Assembly: GCA_012840075.1 (NCBI GenBank)
Contig: DUMC01000147.1
Location: forward strand, 1-55,798
Direction of reading: 5' to 3'
Length of the DNA stretch: 55,798 nucleotides
DNA from: Clostridiaceae bacterium
GTDB lineage: Bacteria > Bacillota > Clostridia > Acetivibrionales > DUMC01
Positions 28,324 to 36,894 of the stretch are shown here, piece by piece; position 1 is the stretch's first letter; every line of letters begins with the position of its first letter. Below the pieces are notes generated by a model. It was not told the DNA's origin. It saw only the letters and a list, made by a program, of their open reading frames with translations, and did no database searches. A program made the translations under genes and the position numbers.

Positions 28324-29255
28324 AAAATATCTGTGTCATAGGAAGTCTAAATATAGATTTAGTTGCAACTGTGGAGCGTTTTCCAAAACCCGGTGAAACC
28401 ATAACCGGAAAGGATTTCTCAACTTTTACCGGAGGTAAGGGTGCTAACCAAGCAGTAGCTCTTGGCAGGCTTGGCGCAAATGTTGAAATGATTGGTAAGG
28501 TTGGGGATGATTTTTACGGAAGAAAATATCTCAAAGTGTTGGAAGACAACGGCGTTAAAACGAGGGGCATAGGTATTGAAGCCGGTGTTTCTACAGGTGT
28601 TGCATTAATAGAAGTTGAAAGTTCGGGAAATAACCGCATCGTCGTAATTCCGGGTGCAAATGGGAAGGTGGATATTGAGTTTATAAATGATAAAATGAAT
28701 TACATCCTTGAAAATGATATTTTTTTATTCCAACTTGAAATTCCTCTTGATACGGTTGAATATTGCATAAAGAAAATTAAAGAGACTCAACAAACGTCCG
28801 GCAGGGAAAAAATAGTAATTTTAGACCCTGCACCGGCAATACAGATAAAAGATGAGTTACTTAAATGTGTTGATTATATTACACCTAATGAAACTGAAAT
28901 AGAAATCTTAACAGGTATTAAAATCACTAATCAAGATAACATTAAAAAAGCTGCTTATATACTCTTGGATAGGGGAGTAAAAACAGTTATTGCCAAGGCT
29001 GGAGGAAAAGGTGCATATATTGTTGAAAGAAATAAGTTTTTTCATGCTCCTGCCCCCAAAGTAAATGTTGTAGATACTACCGCAGCAGGAGATTCATTTA
29101 ACGCCGGTTTTGCTTTTTCTCTATCACAGGATAAGGAGCTTGAAGAAGCTATAAGATTTGCCAATGCAGTAGCTTCACTTTCCGTAACTGCAAAAGGAGC
29201 CCAAGAAGCTATGCCTACTATAAAGCAGGTGCAGGATTTTATCAAAACATGGTAA
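28320..29255 (+). CDS. rbsK: Ribokinase (PfkB family)
   Basis: It phosphorylates ribose at O5. The 311-residue protein has the N-terminal GSLNIDLVATVERFPKPGET, the GGKGANQAVALGRLGA sugar loop and the anion-hole DTTAAGDSFNAGFAF with catalytic Asp. The overlap of 4 bp with the nucleoside hydrolase argues that its ribose comes from nucleosides. Confidence 0.92.
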   Translation: MKNICVIGSLNIDLVATVERFPKPGETITGKDFSTFTGGKGANQAVALGRLGANVEMIGKVGDDFYGRKYLKVLEDNGVKTRGIGIEAGVSTGVALIEVESSGNNRIVVIPGANGKVDIEFINDKMNYILENDIFLFQLEIPLDTVEYCIKKIKETQQTSGREKIVILDPAPAIQIKDELLKCVDYITPNETEIEILTGIKITNQDNIKKAAYILLDRGVKTVIAKAGGKGAYIVERNKFFHAPAPKVNVVDTTAAGDSFNAGFAFSLSQDKELEEAIRFANAVASLSVTAKGAQEAMPTIKQVQDFIKTW

Positions 29256-29267
29256 ATACGCTAACTT

Positions 29268-29414
29268 ATGGAATATTCAGATATTCTTGTGCGAGTAGCA
29301 TTTGGACAAGGAGGTTATGAGCCTGGACTTTGTGCTAAAAGCGGGTTGAATGAGGAAACAAGTTGTAAAATGATTGATAATATAGTAGAGTTCTTGCAAA
29401 TATTTAATACTTAG
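29268..29414 (+). pseudogene. Unidentified 48-codon open frame, possible gene remnant
   Basis: An ATG-initiated frame (MEYSDILVRVAFGQGGYEPG ... VEFLQIFNT) lies 12 bp after ribokinase with no ribosome binding site. Composition is protein-like rather than random (GGYEPG, then an amphipathic C-terminal helix), so it looks like the tail of a lost gene. I do not recognise the family. Confidence 0.3.
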
Positions 29415-29441
29415 TGCTAAAATTAAAAAGTTATATTAAAG

Positions 29442-29480
29442 CTATGTTATTAAAACTATGTTATTAAAACTATGTTAATG
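29442..29480 (+). repeat. Three tandem 14-bp repeats
   Basis: CTATGTTATTAAAA begins at 29442, 29456 and 29470 (the last copy diverges at its end), just upstream of the AraC-type sensor gene. The function is unknown. Confidence 0.55.
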
Positions 29481-29516
29481 TATGTATGCTAGTGTATTCT
29501 TATTTGAGGTGTAAAA

Positions 29517-31850
29517 ATGCAATATTTACGCAAAAGCGGAAGCTTATGGTATAAATATTTTATTTCATATATTGTTATTTTTGCCATACCGTTAATAATA
29601 CTGAGTGTGGTTTTATATAACCATGCAATAAATGAGCTACAGAACGAAATTGAAAAATATACTCTTGATAAAGTCACAAGAATGAGCGAGAGTATGGATA
29701 CACGGCTGATTGAGACCAAAAAGATAGCTTTGAAGATATCTTCTGATCAAGCTATAACTCCTTTTGCCGCAAATTTGAATGACTACCGCAGCAAATATGC
29801 TATCGACCAGTTGAACCGTTACTGGGACAAGAATTTTATTGATAATCTCTTCGTTCATTTTAAGGGTGAGGATTATATTTACAACGTAGTCGGCAAAATG
29901 TCGTTTAATACTATGTACAAAAGTGTTTTAGGAATTGATGACAACACAGCAGTGCAATTTTCAAATATTTTAAAGAATGTTGAAGATTCAACGCTGTTTG
30001 GTATCACCTTAAACAGCTCATCTGCATCCGCCTCAAAAGACGCACTGATATTATTATACCCTTTGCCTTTAGGTGGTGTAAGTCATTACGGCACTGTTGG
30101 GATGATAATCAACCAAAATACGATAGAAAATATTGCAGGGGACGTTTTTGGCGGTTCAAAGGGCACTTTATTTGTTTTTGATAGTGAAGGTAAAATAATT
30201 TTTATTTTAGGTGATAAAAGTTTTTTTCCGGAAGAAGAAGTGGGCAAAATTGCAAGCAATAATCATCCTGTAGGTATCAGCAGTACTTACCATAATGGCA
30301 GAAAGCTATCGATAATCAAAAAAGTTTCTGATACATCAGGTTTTCGTTACGTTCTTGTTATGTCACCTGAAAGCTATCTGTCCAGGGTAATTACCATAAA
30401 GAGGCAAGTAATGCTGGTAATTGTAGCGGTTCTAATTATCGGAGTATTTTTGGCTTTTGTGTTTTCAGGGAGAAGTTACCGTCCTGTTAGAAGTCTCTTT
30501 GAAAAAGTGAACAAATATGCTTCTTCTTCAGTACAATTTGCAAAATTAAGCAATCCGAATGAAACTGCTATAATGGAAGAACAAAACGAAATTGATAGAA
30601 TAGAGAAAATATTTGAAAGCATAATAGAAAAAAATTACGGTCTTACGGAACAATTGAATTTTCATCAAGATTTTGTGAAAGATCAGATTATCCTCATGCT
30701 ACTTAAGGGGCAACTCAACAACAGGAAAGATGTTGAGAAGTTATTAGAACAGTATAATATGAAACTTGATTATGAATATTATGTTGTTTCAGCAATTTCA
30801 ATTTATGGCAGAAAAGAAAATGAAACAGATACATGGAAAATCAAAGAGTATGTAAAAAACATCGTGGACAGATTAGTTAATGATAAAGATTTTTATTGTG
30901 TTGATACTGTTCAGGGAGAGTATATTCTATTGCTAAATTCTAAGTATGAAAATTGTACTCCTGATGCCATAAGGAAAACGTTAAAAAGTATTCAAGCTTC
31001 TATAAAAAGTGATTTGGAACTTGATGCTTATATCGGTGTAGGAAGAGTTTATGATGGAATAGAACATATAAGTATGTCCTTCGTGGAAGCATTCAGCGCT
31101 CTTGAATACGTAACAATGACCGGAAATGAGAATATAATTTTCTTTGATGAAATTGTATACATGGACAAAATGGCAGACTGGTATCCTGTTGAAGAGCAAA
31201 TGAAGCTTACACAGTGTATCAAGCAAGGTAATATTTATATATTTAAACACATAATTGAAGATATTATAAAAAGTATAAATGAAAAGCATTTATCTGTGGG
31301 AAAAACCAAGACAATTTGCTTTGGTATGATAAATAAAATAGTTGAAATCTTAAATGAGTTGAACATTAAAGAATTCGATGATGAGATAGAAGAGCTTACA
31401 ACATTTTCCTCTTTGAATGATTTTAAAGTAAAAATGGAGGATGTAGTATATAAAATAAGCAGGTTTATCGGGGACAAAAAAGCAAGTAACAATGAGGCTT
31501 TGAAAATATCAGTAATTAATTATATCCATGAGAACTTTAATAATAATATGTTAAGCCTTGATATGGTGGCAGAAGAATTTAACATATCCACCAAATATTT
31601 AAGCAGGTTTTTCAAGGAACAAATGGGGAGTACCTTTACTGATTATATTAAAGAATTAAGAATCAGTTATGCCAAAAAATTACTAAAAGAAACCGATAAA
31701 TCTGTAAAAGACATAGTCCAGGAAGTCGGTTATACGGATGTTGCGAGTTTCACCAGGACATTCCGCCAGATGGAAGGCATAACTCCCGGGAAATATAGGG
31801 AAGTAACTTCAGGTGAAGTAAACGAAATGTACGAAATGAATAATAGATGA
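29517..31850 (+). CDS. Membrane-anchored AraC-type transcriptional regulator
   Basis: The 777-residue protein has a membrane helix at about 13-35, an extracellular sensor region (about 36-290), a second helix at about 296-317 and a cytoplasmic linker. The C-terminus (about 662-770) is an AraC double helix-turn-helix: LDMVAEEFNISTKYLSRFFKEQMG, then KSVKDIVQEVGYTDVASFTRTFRQ. This plan is common in Clostridia and Paenibacilli next to LplA/LplB/YtcP-type sugar transporters, where the regulator senses extracellular sugars and activates the transporter. Exactly such an operon follows. The direct repeats at 31983-32068 are its best candidate site. A GAGGTG site precedes the ATG. Confidence 0.9.
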   Translation: MQYLRKSGSLWYKYFISYIVIFAIPLIILSVVLYNHAINELQNEIEKYTLDKVTRMSESMDTRLIETKKIALKISSDQAITPFAANLNDYRSKYAIDQLNRYWDKNFIDNLFVHFKGEDYIYNVVGKMSFNTMYKSVLGIDDNTAVQFSNILKNVEDSTLFGITLNSSSASASKDALILLYPLPLGGVSHYGTVGMIINQNTIENIAGDVFGGSKGTLFVFDSEGKIIFILGDKSFFPEEEVGKIASNNHPVGISSTYHNGRKLSIIKKVSDTSGFRYVLVMSPESYLSRVITIKRQVMLVIVAVLIIGVFLAFVFSGRSYRPVRSLFEKVNKYASSSVQFAKLSNPNETAIMEEQNEIDRIEKIFESIIEKNYGLTEQLNFHQDFVKDQIILMLLKGQLNNRKDVEKLLEQYNMKLDYEYYVVSAISIYGRKENETDTWKIKEYVKNIVDRLVNDKDFYCVDTVQGEYILLLNSKYENCTPDAIRKTLKSIQASIKSDLELDAYIGVGRVYDGIEHISMSFVEAFSALEYVTMTGNENIIFFDEIVYMDKMADWYPVEEQMKLTQCIKQGNIYIFKHIIEDIIKSINEKHLSVGKTKTICFGMINKIVEILNELNIKEFDDEIEELTTFSSLNDFKVKMEDVVYKISRFIGDKKASNNEALKISVINYIHENFNNNMLSLDMVAEEFNISTKYLSRFFKEQMGSTFTDYIKELRISYAKKLLKETDKSVKDIVQEVGYTDVASFTRTFRQMEGITPGKYREVTSGEVNEMYEMNNR

Positions 31851-31897
31851 AAAATGATGAATGAAGAATAATGAATGAAGAATGAAGAGGTTAGTCT

Positions 31898-31934
31898 ACC
31901 TATAGGTTAATTCTACCTATAGGTTTATTTTTTT
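31898..31934 (+). terminator. Rho-independent terminator
   Basis: ACCTATAGGT occurs at 31898-31907 and 31915-31924. Each copy is a palindrome, so the two can pair as a 10-bp stem around TAATTCT. A TTATTTTTTT run follows. It separates the regulator from the transporter operon. Confidence 0.7.
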
Positions 31935-31982
31935 GACCGGAAACCATATATTCTTCAGCCTGAATTTTTGAGAAGATAATTA

Positions 31983-32068
31983 TTATGTAGAAATCAGCAT
32001 AGTCAAATCCCTTTTGGCAAAAGGTAAAAAGTCATTTATGTAGAAAAAAGCATATCCAATTCTCTATT
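31983..32068 (+). promoter_or_regulatory. Pair of 33-bp direct repeats, candidate AraC-type activator sites
   Basis: TTATGTAGAAATCAGCATAG (from 31983) is repeated as TTATGTAGAAAAAAGCATAT (from 32036). 26 of 33 positions match and the copies are 53 bp apart, about five helical turns. The second copy ends just upstream of a weak -35 box. AraC-family activators bind direct repeats placed this way. Confidence 0.6.
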
Positions 32069-32074
32069 AACATA

Positions 32075-32103
32075 TTTCCTTTTGTTAATGAGCAGCGCAT
32101 AAT
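32075..32103 (+). promoter_or_regulatory. Probable activator-dependent promoter of the ABC transporter operon
   Basis: CATAAT (32098-32103) is a fair -10 box. At 17 bp spacing the -35 would be TTTCCT (32075-32080), a poor match. Poor -35 plus adjacent upstream repeats is the usual arrangement of an activated promoter. Confidence 0.45.
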
Positions 32104-32213
32104 ATATCATGAAAGTTAGCGTATAAATAAGTTTCAGATAAGTCTTATCATCTGTGTGGTAGGCTGATAGGCAGCCATGGAAGGCTAAATTGGATAATTT
32201 TTGGAGGTATTTC

Positions 32214-33137
32214 ATGAAATCTGCTGTTGAAAGAAAAAAAACGTTAAGAAAAATGTTAAGTACTTATCAACTTTATTTATTCATACTTCCTACAGTAGTA
32301 TATTATTTGATATTTCACTATGCACCTCTATATGGAATACAATTGGCATTTAAAGATTTTGTAGCTGTAGACGGTATATGGGGAAGTCCTTGGGTTGGTT
32401 TTAAACATTTTAAACTTTTTTTTAGTTCCCACTATTTTTGGGAATTGATTAGAAATACTTTAGGAATATCTGTGTATGCTTTAATTGCAGGATTTCCGAT
32501 ACCTATAATTTTTGCTTTGATGTTAAACGAGGTAAGCACCAGGCGTTATAAGAAGTTAGTACAAACTGTGGCATATGCTCCTCATTTCATATCAACGGTA
32601 GTTATGGTTGGTATGCTATATATATTTCTTCATCCCAATTACGGTATAGTAAATTCAATAGTGAAATTTTTGGGTCATCAGGCAATAGATTTTTTAAACA
32701 GGCCGGAGTATTTTAAGCACCTTTATGTATGGTCAGGCATATGGCAGAATACGGGTTGGAATTCGGTAATATATTTTGCTGTTTTGTCAAATATAGATGC
32801 AGAACAACATGAAGCAGCTATTATTGACGGAGCCACCAGATTGCAGCGTATCTGGTATATCAATATACCGGTTCTTCTTCCAACTGCAGTTATAATGTTG
32901 ATATTAAGTGCAGGCGGAATTATGAGTGTAGGATTTGAAAAAGTATATCTTATGCAAACCTCATTGAATTTAAGTTCTTCAGAAGTAATATCTACTTATG
33001 TATATAAAGTCGGTTTGCAGGGAGCACGTTACAGTTTTACAACTGCTATTGGTTTGTTTGAGTCGGTAATTAATTTCATATTATTAGTAATTGTAAATGT
33101 AATAGCTAGAAGACTTTCAACAACAAGCTTATGGTAA
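32214..33137 (+). CDS. Carbohydrate ABC transporter permease (LplB type)
   Basis: ATG 32214 follows TTTTTGGAGG; the frame from 32190 begins with TTG and has no site. The 307-residue protein has six predicted helices (the first at LYLFILPTVVYYLIF) and the permease EAA loop EQHEAAIIDGATRLQRIW. This subfamily imports oligosaccharides together with a YtcP-type partner and an LplA-type lipoprotein, the next two genes. No ATPase gene is in the operon, so a shared MsmK-type ATPase elsewhere must energise it. Confidence 0.92.
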   Translation: MKSAVERKKTLRKMLSTYQLYLFILPTVVYYLIFHYAPLYGIQLAFKDFVAVDGIWGSPWVGFKHFKLFFSSHYFWELIRNTLGISVYALIAGFPIPIIFALMLNEVSTRRYKKLVQTVAYAPHFISTVVMVGMLYIFLHPNYGIVNSIVKFLGHQAIDFLNRPEYFKHLYVWSGIWQNTGWNSVIYFAVLSNIDAEQHEAAIIDGATRLQRIWYINIPVLLPTAVIMLILSAGGIMSVGFEKVYLMQTSLNLSSSEVISTYVYKVGLQGARYSFTTAIGLFESVINFILLVIVNVIARRLSTTSLW

Positions 33138-33159
33138 AAAGATAGGAGCGGTTTTGGTA

Positions 33160-34050
33160 ATGAAAAGAAGCAGAGATGACATTATATTTGAAACAATAAA
33201 TACAACATTGGTAACGATATTCTTTATTTTAGTTCTTTATCCTTTAGTGTTTGTGTTGAGTGCTTCAATAAGTGATCCAACTCTCGTATCACAAGGAAAA
33301 GTAGTATTATTACCTAAGGGGATAAATTTTGATGGTTATAGAAGAGTCTTGGAGTATCCTGATATCTGGTTAGGGTACAGAAACACAATATTTTATGCGA
33401 TTATTGGAACAATTCTCAGTTTGATGCTTACACTTACTGCAGCATATCCTCTTTCAAGAAAAGATTTTATTGGTAAAAATATATTTGTAATATTTTTCAC
33501 GATAACGATGTTCTTTTCCGGAGGACTAATTCCAACATACATGGTAATTAAGAGCTTGGGGATTAGAAATACCATATGGGCTCAGATAATTCCAGGTGCA
33601 GTTAGCTTCATGAATATTGTTGTTGTAAGAACTTTTTATCAGACGAGTATTCCCGATAGTTTGCAGGAAGCTGCAGCTATAGACGGCTGCTCTATATTCA
33701 GATTATTTCTCACAATTATATTACCCTTGGCAAAGCCTATTATAGCGGTCATGGGCTTATTTTACGGAGTTGCCCAATGGAACAGCTATTTTAAAGCTCT
33801 GATATATATATCTGATAGAAAGTTATTTCCATTACAGTTAATATTAAGGGAAATATTGATTATCAACCAAATTGATATGAACATGCTTATGACTGAAGGT
33901 GAACTGGAAGTAATTCATAAGAGAGTTGAGATTGCAACATTGCTTAAATATGCCGTAATCGTAGTGTCGACTTTACCTGTAATTGCTGCATATCCTTTCT
34001 TACAAAAATATTTCGTAAAAGGTATTATGGTAGGTGCAATAAAAGGCTGA
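33160..34050 (+). CDS. Carbohydrate ABC transporter permease (YtcP type)
   Basis: It is the partner permease, about 296 residues, with helices from IFFILVLYPLVFVLSAS onward and the EAA loop DSLQEAAAIDGCSIFRLF. The C-terminal PFLQKYFVKGIMVGAIKG is the standard ending of the family. ATG 33160 lies 11 nt after AGGAG. A TTG at 33154 with 5-nt spacing is the alternative start and would add two residues. It starts 22 bp after the first permease gene. Confidence 0.92.
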   Translation: MKRSRDDIIFETINTTLVTIFFILVLYPLVFVLSASISDPTLVSQGKVVLLPKGINFDGYRRVLEYPDIWLGYRNTIFYAIIGTILSLMLTLTAAYPLSRKDFIGKNIFVIFFTITMFFSGGLIPTYMVIKSLGIRNTIWAQIIPGAVSFMNIVVVRTFYQTSIPDSLQEAAAIDGCSIFRLFLTIILPLAKPIIAVMGLFYGVAQWNSYFKALIYISDRKLFPLQLILREILIINQIDMNMLMTEGELEVIHKRVEIATLLKYAVIVVSTLPVIAAYPFLQKYFVKGIMVGAIKG

Positions 34051-34097
34051 TTTTATGCGATAAAAGCTAAAAATTAAAAGTATTAATTTAAGCTTTT

Positions 34098-34121
34098 AAG
34101 TTAACCATTGCCGGTTAACTT
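34098..34121 (+). promoter_or_regulatory. Intra-operon hairpin before the binding-protein gene
   Basis: AAGTTAACC and GGTTAACTT form a perfect 9-bp stem with the loop ATTGCC. There is no T-run. In sugar ABC operons such structures can stabilise the downstream mRNA and raise binding-protein yield, which is an inference here. Confidence 0.5.
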
Positions 34122-34153
34122 AATATAAAATAAAAAATATGGGAGGAAAAAAT

Positions 34154-35788
34154 ATGTCCAAAAAGAACTTACTAAAAATCTTTAGTTTAATGCTGGTAAT
34201 GTTCATTTTAGTAGCTGCTTTTGCAGGCTGTACTCAAAAAGGATCTTCCAATGAAGATTCTAAAACACAGACTACAACAGGCAGCAGTGATTCTCAAAGC
34301 GAAGAGACCTCGGATTCTACTTCTGAAGCCCTAGTATCAGATAAGAAAATTACCTTGAAAATAATGGCTCAAAGAGATGCTATGGGCGGACCGTGGGAAA
34401 ACTTAAGAATATTTAAAGATTTGGAAGAAATGACAAACATTCATTTTGAATTTGATGTAGTTTATGAAGGTTATGACGAAAAGAAGAATCTAGCTCTGGC
34501 AACAGGTGACCTTCCTGATATATTCTTAGGCGGACTTTCAGTAGACGATGAAGAAACTTACGGACCTCAAGGTCTTTTGATTGATCTTACTGATTTGATT
34601 GAAAAATATGGTACAAACATAAAGGCTACTTTTGAGAAGTATCCTACACTAAAGAGATCAGTTACTTCGAGTGACGGAAAGATCTATGCTCTTGGACAGA
34701 TACTAAAAACACCCACAATGGGTTCCTATAAGCCGGTTATAAATGCAACTTGGTTAAAGAATCTCAACTTGAGTGTGCCTGAAACAACAGAAGAACTGTA
34801 TAATGTACTTAAAGCTTTCAAAACTCAGGACCCGAACCAAAACGGCCAAGCTGATGAAATTCCTCTGGGTGAATACCAATTTGATAACCTGAACGGTATG
34901 CTTCTTCCTGCATTTGGATCAATGGCACAAGATATTTGGGTAAAAGACGGAAAAGTAACATTTACTCCAATGACGGATGCATATAAACACTATCTTGAAT
35001 ATTTAAACAGATTGTATAAAGAAGAACTTATCGATCCAATGTTCATATCCCAGAGCATTGATGAATTCTTAGCAAAAACAAAACTTAACGTATATGGAGT
35101 ATTAGGTGCTGTAAGGCAATCCGATTGGACACAGTTCCAGATGCTCTCACCTTTAACTTCACAATATAATAGTGAAAAATTCAGCAGTTCAACAGACAGG
35201 TTATATAGCACAGGAAGATTTGCTATAACAAAAGCTAATAAATATCCGGTTGAGTCTATTAAGTGGGCAGATTTGTTCTTTACAGAATTGGATGACGGTA
35301 TTGACGGAATAACCGGTGCGGCATTGTGGATCGGCCGCAGAGGAGTAGATTGGGACTTTACTGAAGATAAGAGCGCTGTAAAATACTTATTTACTCCTGA
35401 AGAAGGTCAAACTGAAATTCAATACTTGTTACAAAAAGTTACACCCAGCCAGACAGGTTTTGTAGGTCAGCTTATATTGGAAGTTCCTTTTGAATCTCCT
35501 TATTTGAGATGGGTTGGTGAAAACAATACGAAATATGTTTTCCCATATCTTAGAAATGACTGGATATATCCATCAGGAGCACGCTTTACAAAAGAAGAAC
35601 ATGAAAAATTAAGTATTCTGAAGACTGATATCGGCAATTATGTTCAGCAAGAAAGAGCTAAATTTGTTACAGGAGATAACTCCTTTGACAAATGGGGTGA
35701 ATATATTCAAACTCTTAAGAACATGAAAATTGATGAGTATATACAAATTTACCAAGATGCTTATGACAGATTTATGAAGAACAATTAA
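34154..35788 (+). CDS. Extracellular sugar-binding lipoprotein (LplA type)
   Basis: ATG 34154 follows GGGAGG; the ATG at 34139 lies upstream of this site. The 544-residue precursor has a KKNLLKIF n-region, a hydrophobic core and the lipobox AAFAGC with Cys26 as the lipid anchor. A Ser/Thr-rich tether follows, then a family 1 solute-binding domain (GDLPDIFLGGLS, TWLKNLNLSVPETTEELYNVL). It would capture oligosaccharides for the two permeases upstream. Specificity cannot be read, but the neighbouring island suggests arabino- or xylo-oligosaccharides. Confidence 0.92.
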   Translation: MSKKNLLKIFSLMLVMFILVAAFAGCTQKGSSNEDSKTQTTTGSSDSQSEETSDSTSEALVSDKKITLKIMAQRDAMGGPWENLRIFKDLEEMTNIHFEFDVVYEGYDEKKNLALATGDLPDIFLGGLSVDDEETYGPQGLLIDLTDLIEKYGTNIKATFEKYPTLKRSVTSSDGKIYALGQILKTPTMGSYKPVINATWLKNLNLSVPETTEELYNVLKAFKTQDPNQNGQADEIPLGEYQFDNLNGMLLPAFGSMAQDIWVKDGKVTFTPMTDAYKHYLEYLNRLYKEELIDPMFISQSIDEFLAKTKLNVYGVLGAVRQSDWTQFQMLSPLTSQYNSEKFSSSTDRLYSTGRFAITKANKYPVESIKWADLFFTELDDGIDGITGAALWIGRRGVDWDFTEDKSAVKYLFTPEEGQTEIQYLLQKVTPSQTGFVGQLILEVPFESPYLRWVGENNTKYVFPYLRNDWIYPSGARFTKEEHEKLSILKTDIGNYVQQERAKFVTGDNSFDKWGEYIQTLKNMKIDEYIQIYQDAYDRFMKNN

Positions 35789-35831
35789 GAATAAGGTAGC
35801 TTACTTCGAAAGAATAATTGAAGATTCGGAG

Positions 35832-35857
35832 GGGGGGATATAATCCCCCCATTTAAT
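35832..35857 (+). terminator. GC-rich hairpin terminator of the transporter operon
   Basis: GGGGGGAT (35832-35839) and ATCCCCCC (35843-35850) pair around a 3-nt loop, followed by ATTTAAT. The T-run is short but the stem is strong. Confidence 0.65.
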
Positions 35858-35973
35858 AAATTTACCTGTCAATAATATATTTATTCGTTAATTTGGTATT
35901 AGTTTGGTATTGGATTTTTGTTCAGCATAGGTTATTTGCTTTTTACATCAAATAAAATTTTTTTAAAAACTAT

Positions 35974-36002
35974 TTGACTTTTTAAAAATATCTTGCTATA
36001 AT
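35974..36002 (+). promoter_or_regulatory. Promoter of tRNA-Lys
   Basis: TTGACT (35974-35979), a 17-bp spacer and a perfect TATAAT (35997-36002) lie 63 bp before the mature tRNA 5' end. Confidence 0.75.
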
Positions 36003-36064
36003 TAACATTGTCGTTGGCAATGAGAAATTGCACGAAAAACTACAAGAAGTAAATATTTGTTAAT

Positions 36065-36140
36065 GCGCCATTAGCTCAGCTGGTAGAGCACCTGACTCTT
36101 AATCAGGGTGTCCGGGGTTCGAGCCCCTGATGGCGCACCA
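36065..36140 (+). tRNA. tRNA-Lys (anticodon CTT)
   Basis: The 76-nt gene folds into a complete cloverleaf. The acceptor stem is GCGCCAT/ATGGCGC, the D-loop region TAGCTCAGCTGGTAGAGCA, the anticodon stem CCTGA/TCAGG with loop CTCTTAA (anticodon CTT), and the T-arm GGGGTTCGAGCCCC. CCA is encoded (36138-36140). The 3' end borders a degraded prophage, so it is a likely former attachment site. Confidence 0.97.
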
Positions 36141-36144
36141 AATA

Positions 36145-36180
36145 AAAAGCCGCTAAACGTTAAGTTTAGCGGCTTTTGCG
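36145..36180 (+). terminator. Rho-independent terminator of tRNA-Lys
   Basis: AAAAGCCGCTAAAC and GTTTAGCGGCTTTT form a perfect 14-bp stem around GTTAA, beginning 5 nt after the CCA end and ending in TTTT. Confidence 0.88.
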
Positions 36181-36215
36181 TTTTCATAGAGTATGGTTTT
36201 AAAGAGTTAAAAGCA

Positions 36216-36365
36216 CTAAAAAGTTGTGAATTCTTTCATGATACTTACAGTATGTCCCATAATTTCGGCTTCTGAAACTTCATCAACTCCAGCATCATAC
36301 AAAGCTGTGCAAAATGTATGACGTAACAACCCGCAGGTCAGATTAAGAGGTTCAGTACTGGAGGT
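36216..36365 (-). pseudogene. Tyrosine recombinase (phage/ICE integrase), C-terminal remnant
   Basis: Read on the minus strand, 49 codons between stops encode EPLNLTCGLLRHTFCTALYD ... EIMGHTVSIMKEFTTF. LRHTF is the Arg-His box and IMGH the second His motif of tyrosine recombinases. The catalytic Tyr expected about ten residues after IMGHT is missing because the frame ends at TAG. The N-terminal three quarters are gone. Position directly behind a tRNA gene is where such integrases sit. Further minus-strand scraps with multiple stops continue to about 36550. Confidence 0.72.
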
Positions 36366-36659
36366 TCAAAAATAGTATCGGGATGAGTTTTGAACTAATT
36401 TTTTATTTTTTTCTCAGCTTTTCTCCACTGATTTTTTAATTCTGTAAGCCCCATAGGTCCTCCAGTTAATCATATACTCTTCTAATAACTGCAAATTTAT
36501 TATCTTCATATTCGTATGGTCCAACAGAAAATCTTGACAGGCACATGCAGAAAGAAATTAAGAAAAAGTATTCTCACTATTAGTAGCATTTAAGAGCTTG
36601 AAAAAATAACCTCAATTTTATTTTATCACTGACAGGATAGAACATCAAAGAGGATAGAG

Positions 36660-36848
36660 ATGAAAAACGACTTTACAGAAGCTTTAAATTAGCCCGTAGG
36701 AATATGTAATCAGAATGAAGATATGAATGACTGTTTTAAATGGCAGGACAGATATCCAAATTCTTGCTGCTGGCTGTCATGCAGCCAACTATGCGGGACA
36801 GCATGTTGCATAGCTAATACATGTTTTGGAGAAAAATGCAAATATTAA
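36660..36848 (+). CDS. Cysteine-rich micro-ORF with an in-frame TAG
   Basis: From ATG 36660 (preceded by AGAGGATAGAG) ten codons run into TAG at 36690, and the same frame then continues to TAA at 36846. Initiation at ATG 36723 would give a 41-residue peptide, MNDCFKWQDRY ... FGEKCKY, with nine cysteines (including two CC pairs). The Cys density suggests a zinc-binding or disulfide-rich phage protein. I do not recognise the family. It lies 46 bp before the candidate annealing protein, in the prophage remnant. Either the long form is a nonsense pseudogene or only the short form is made. Confidence 0.4.
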
Positions 36849-36894
36849 AAAGCAGAGGAACATTAGAATTTCAGGATAATAAGGAGGGTTTAAT

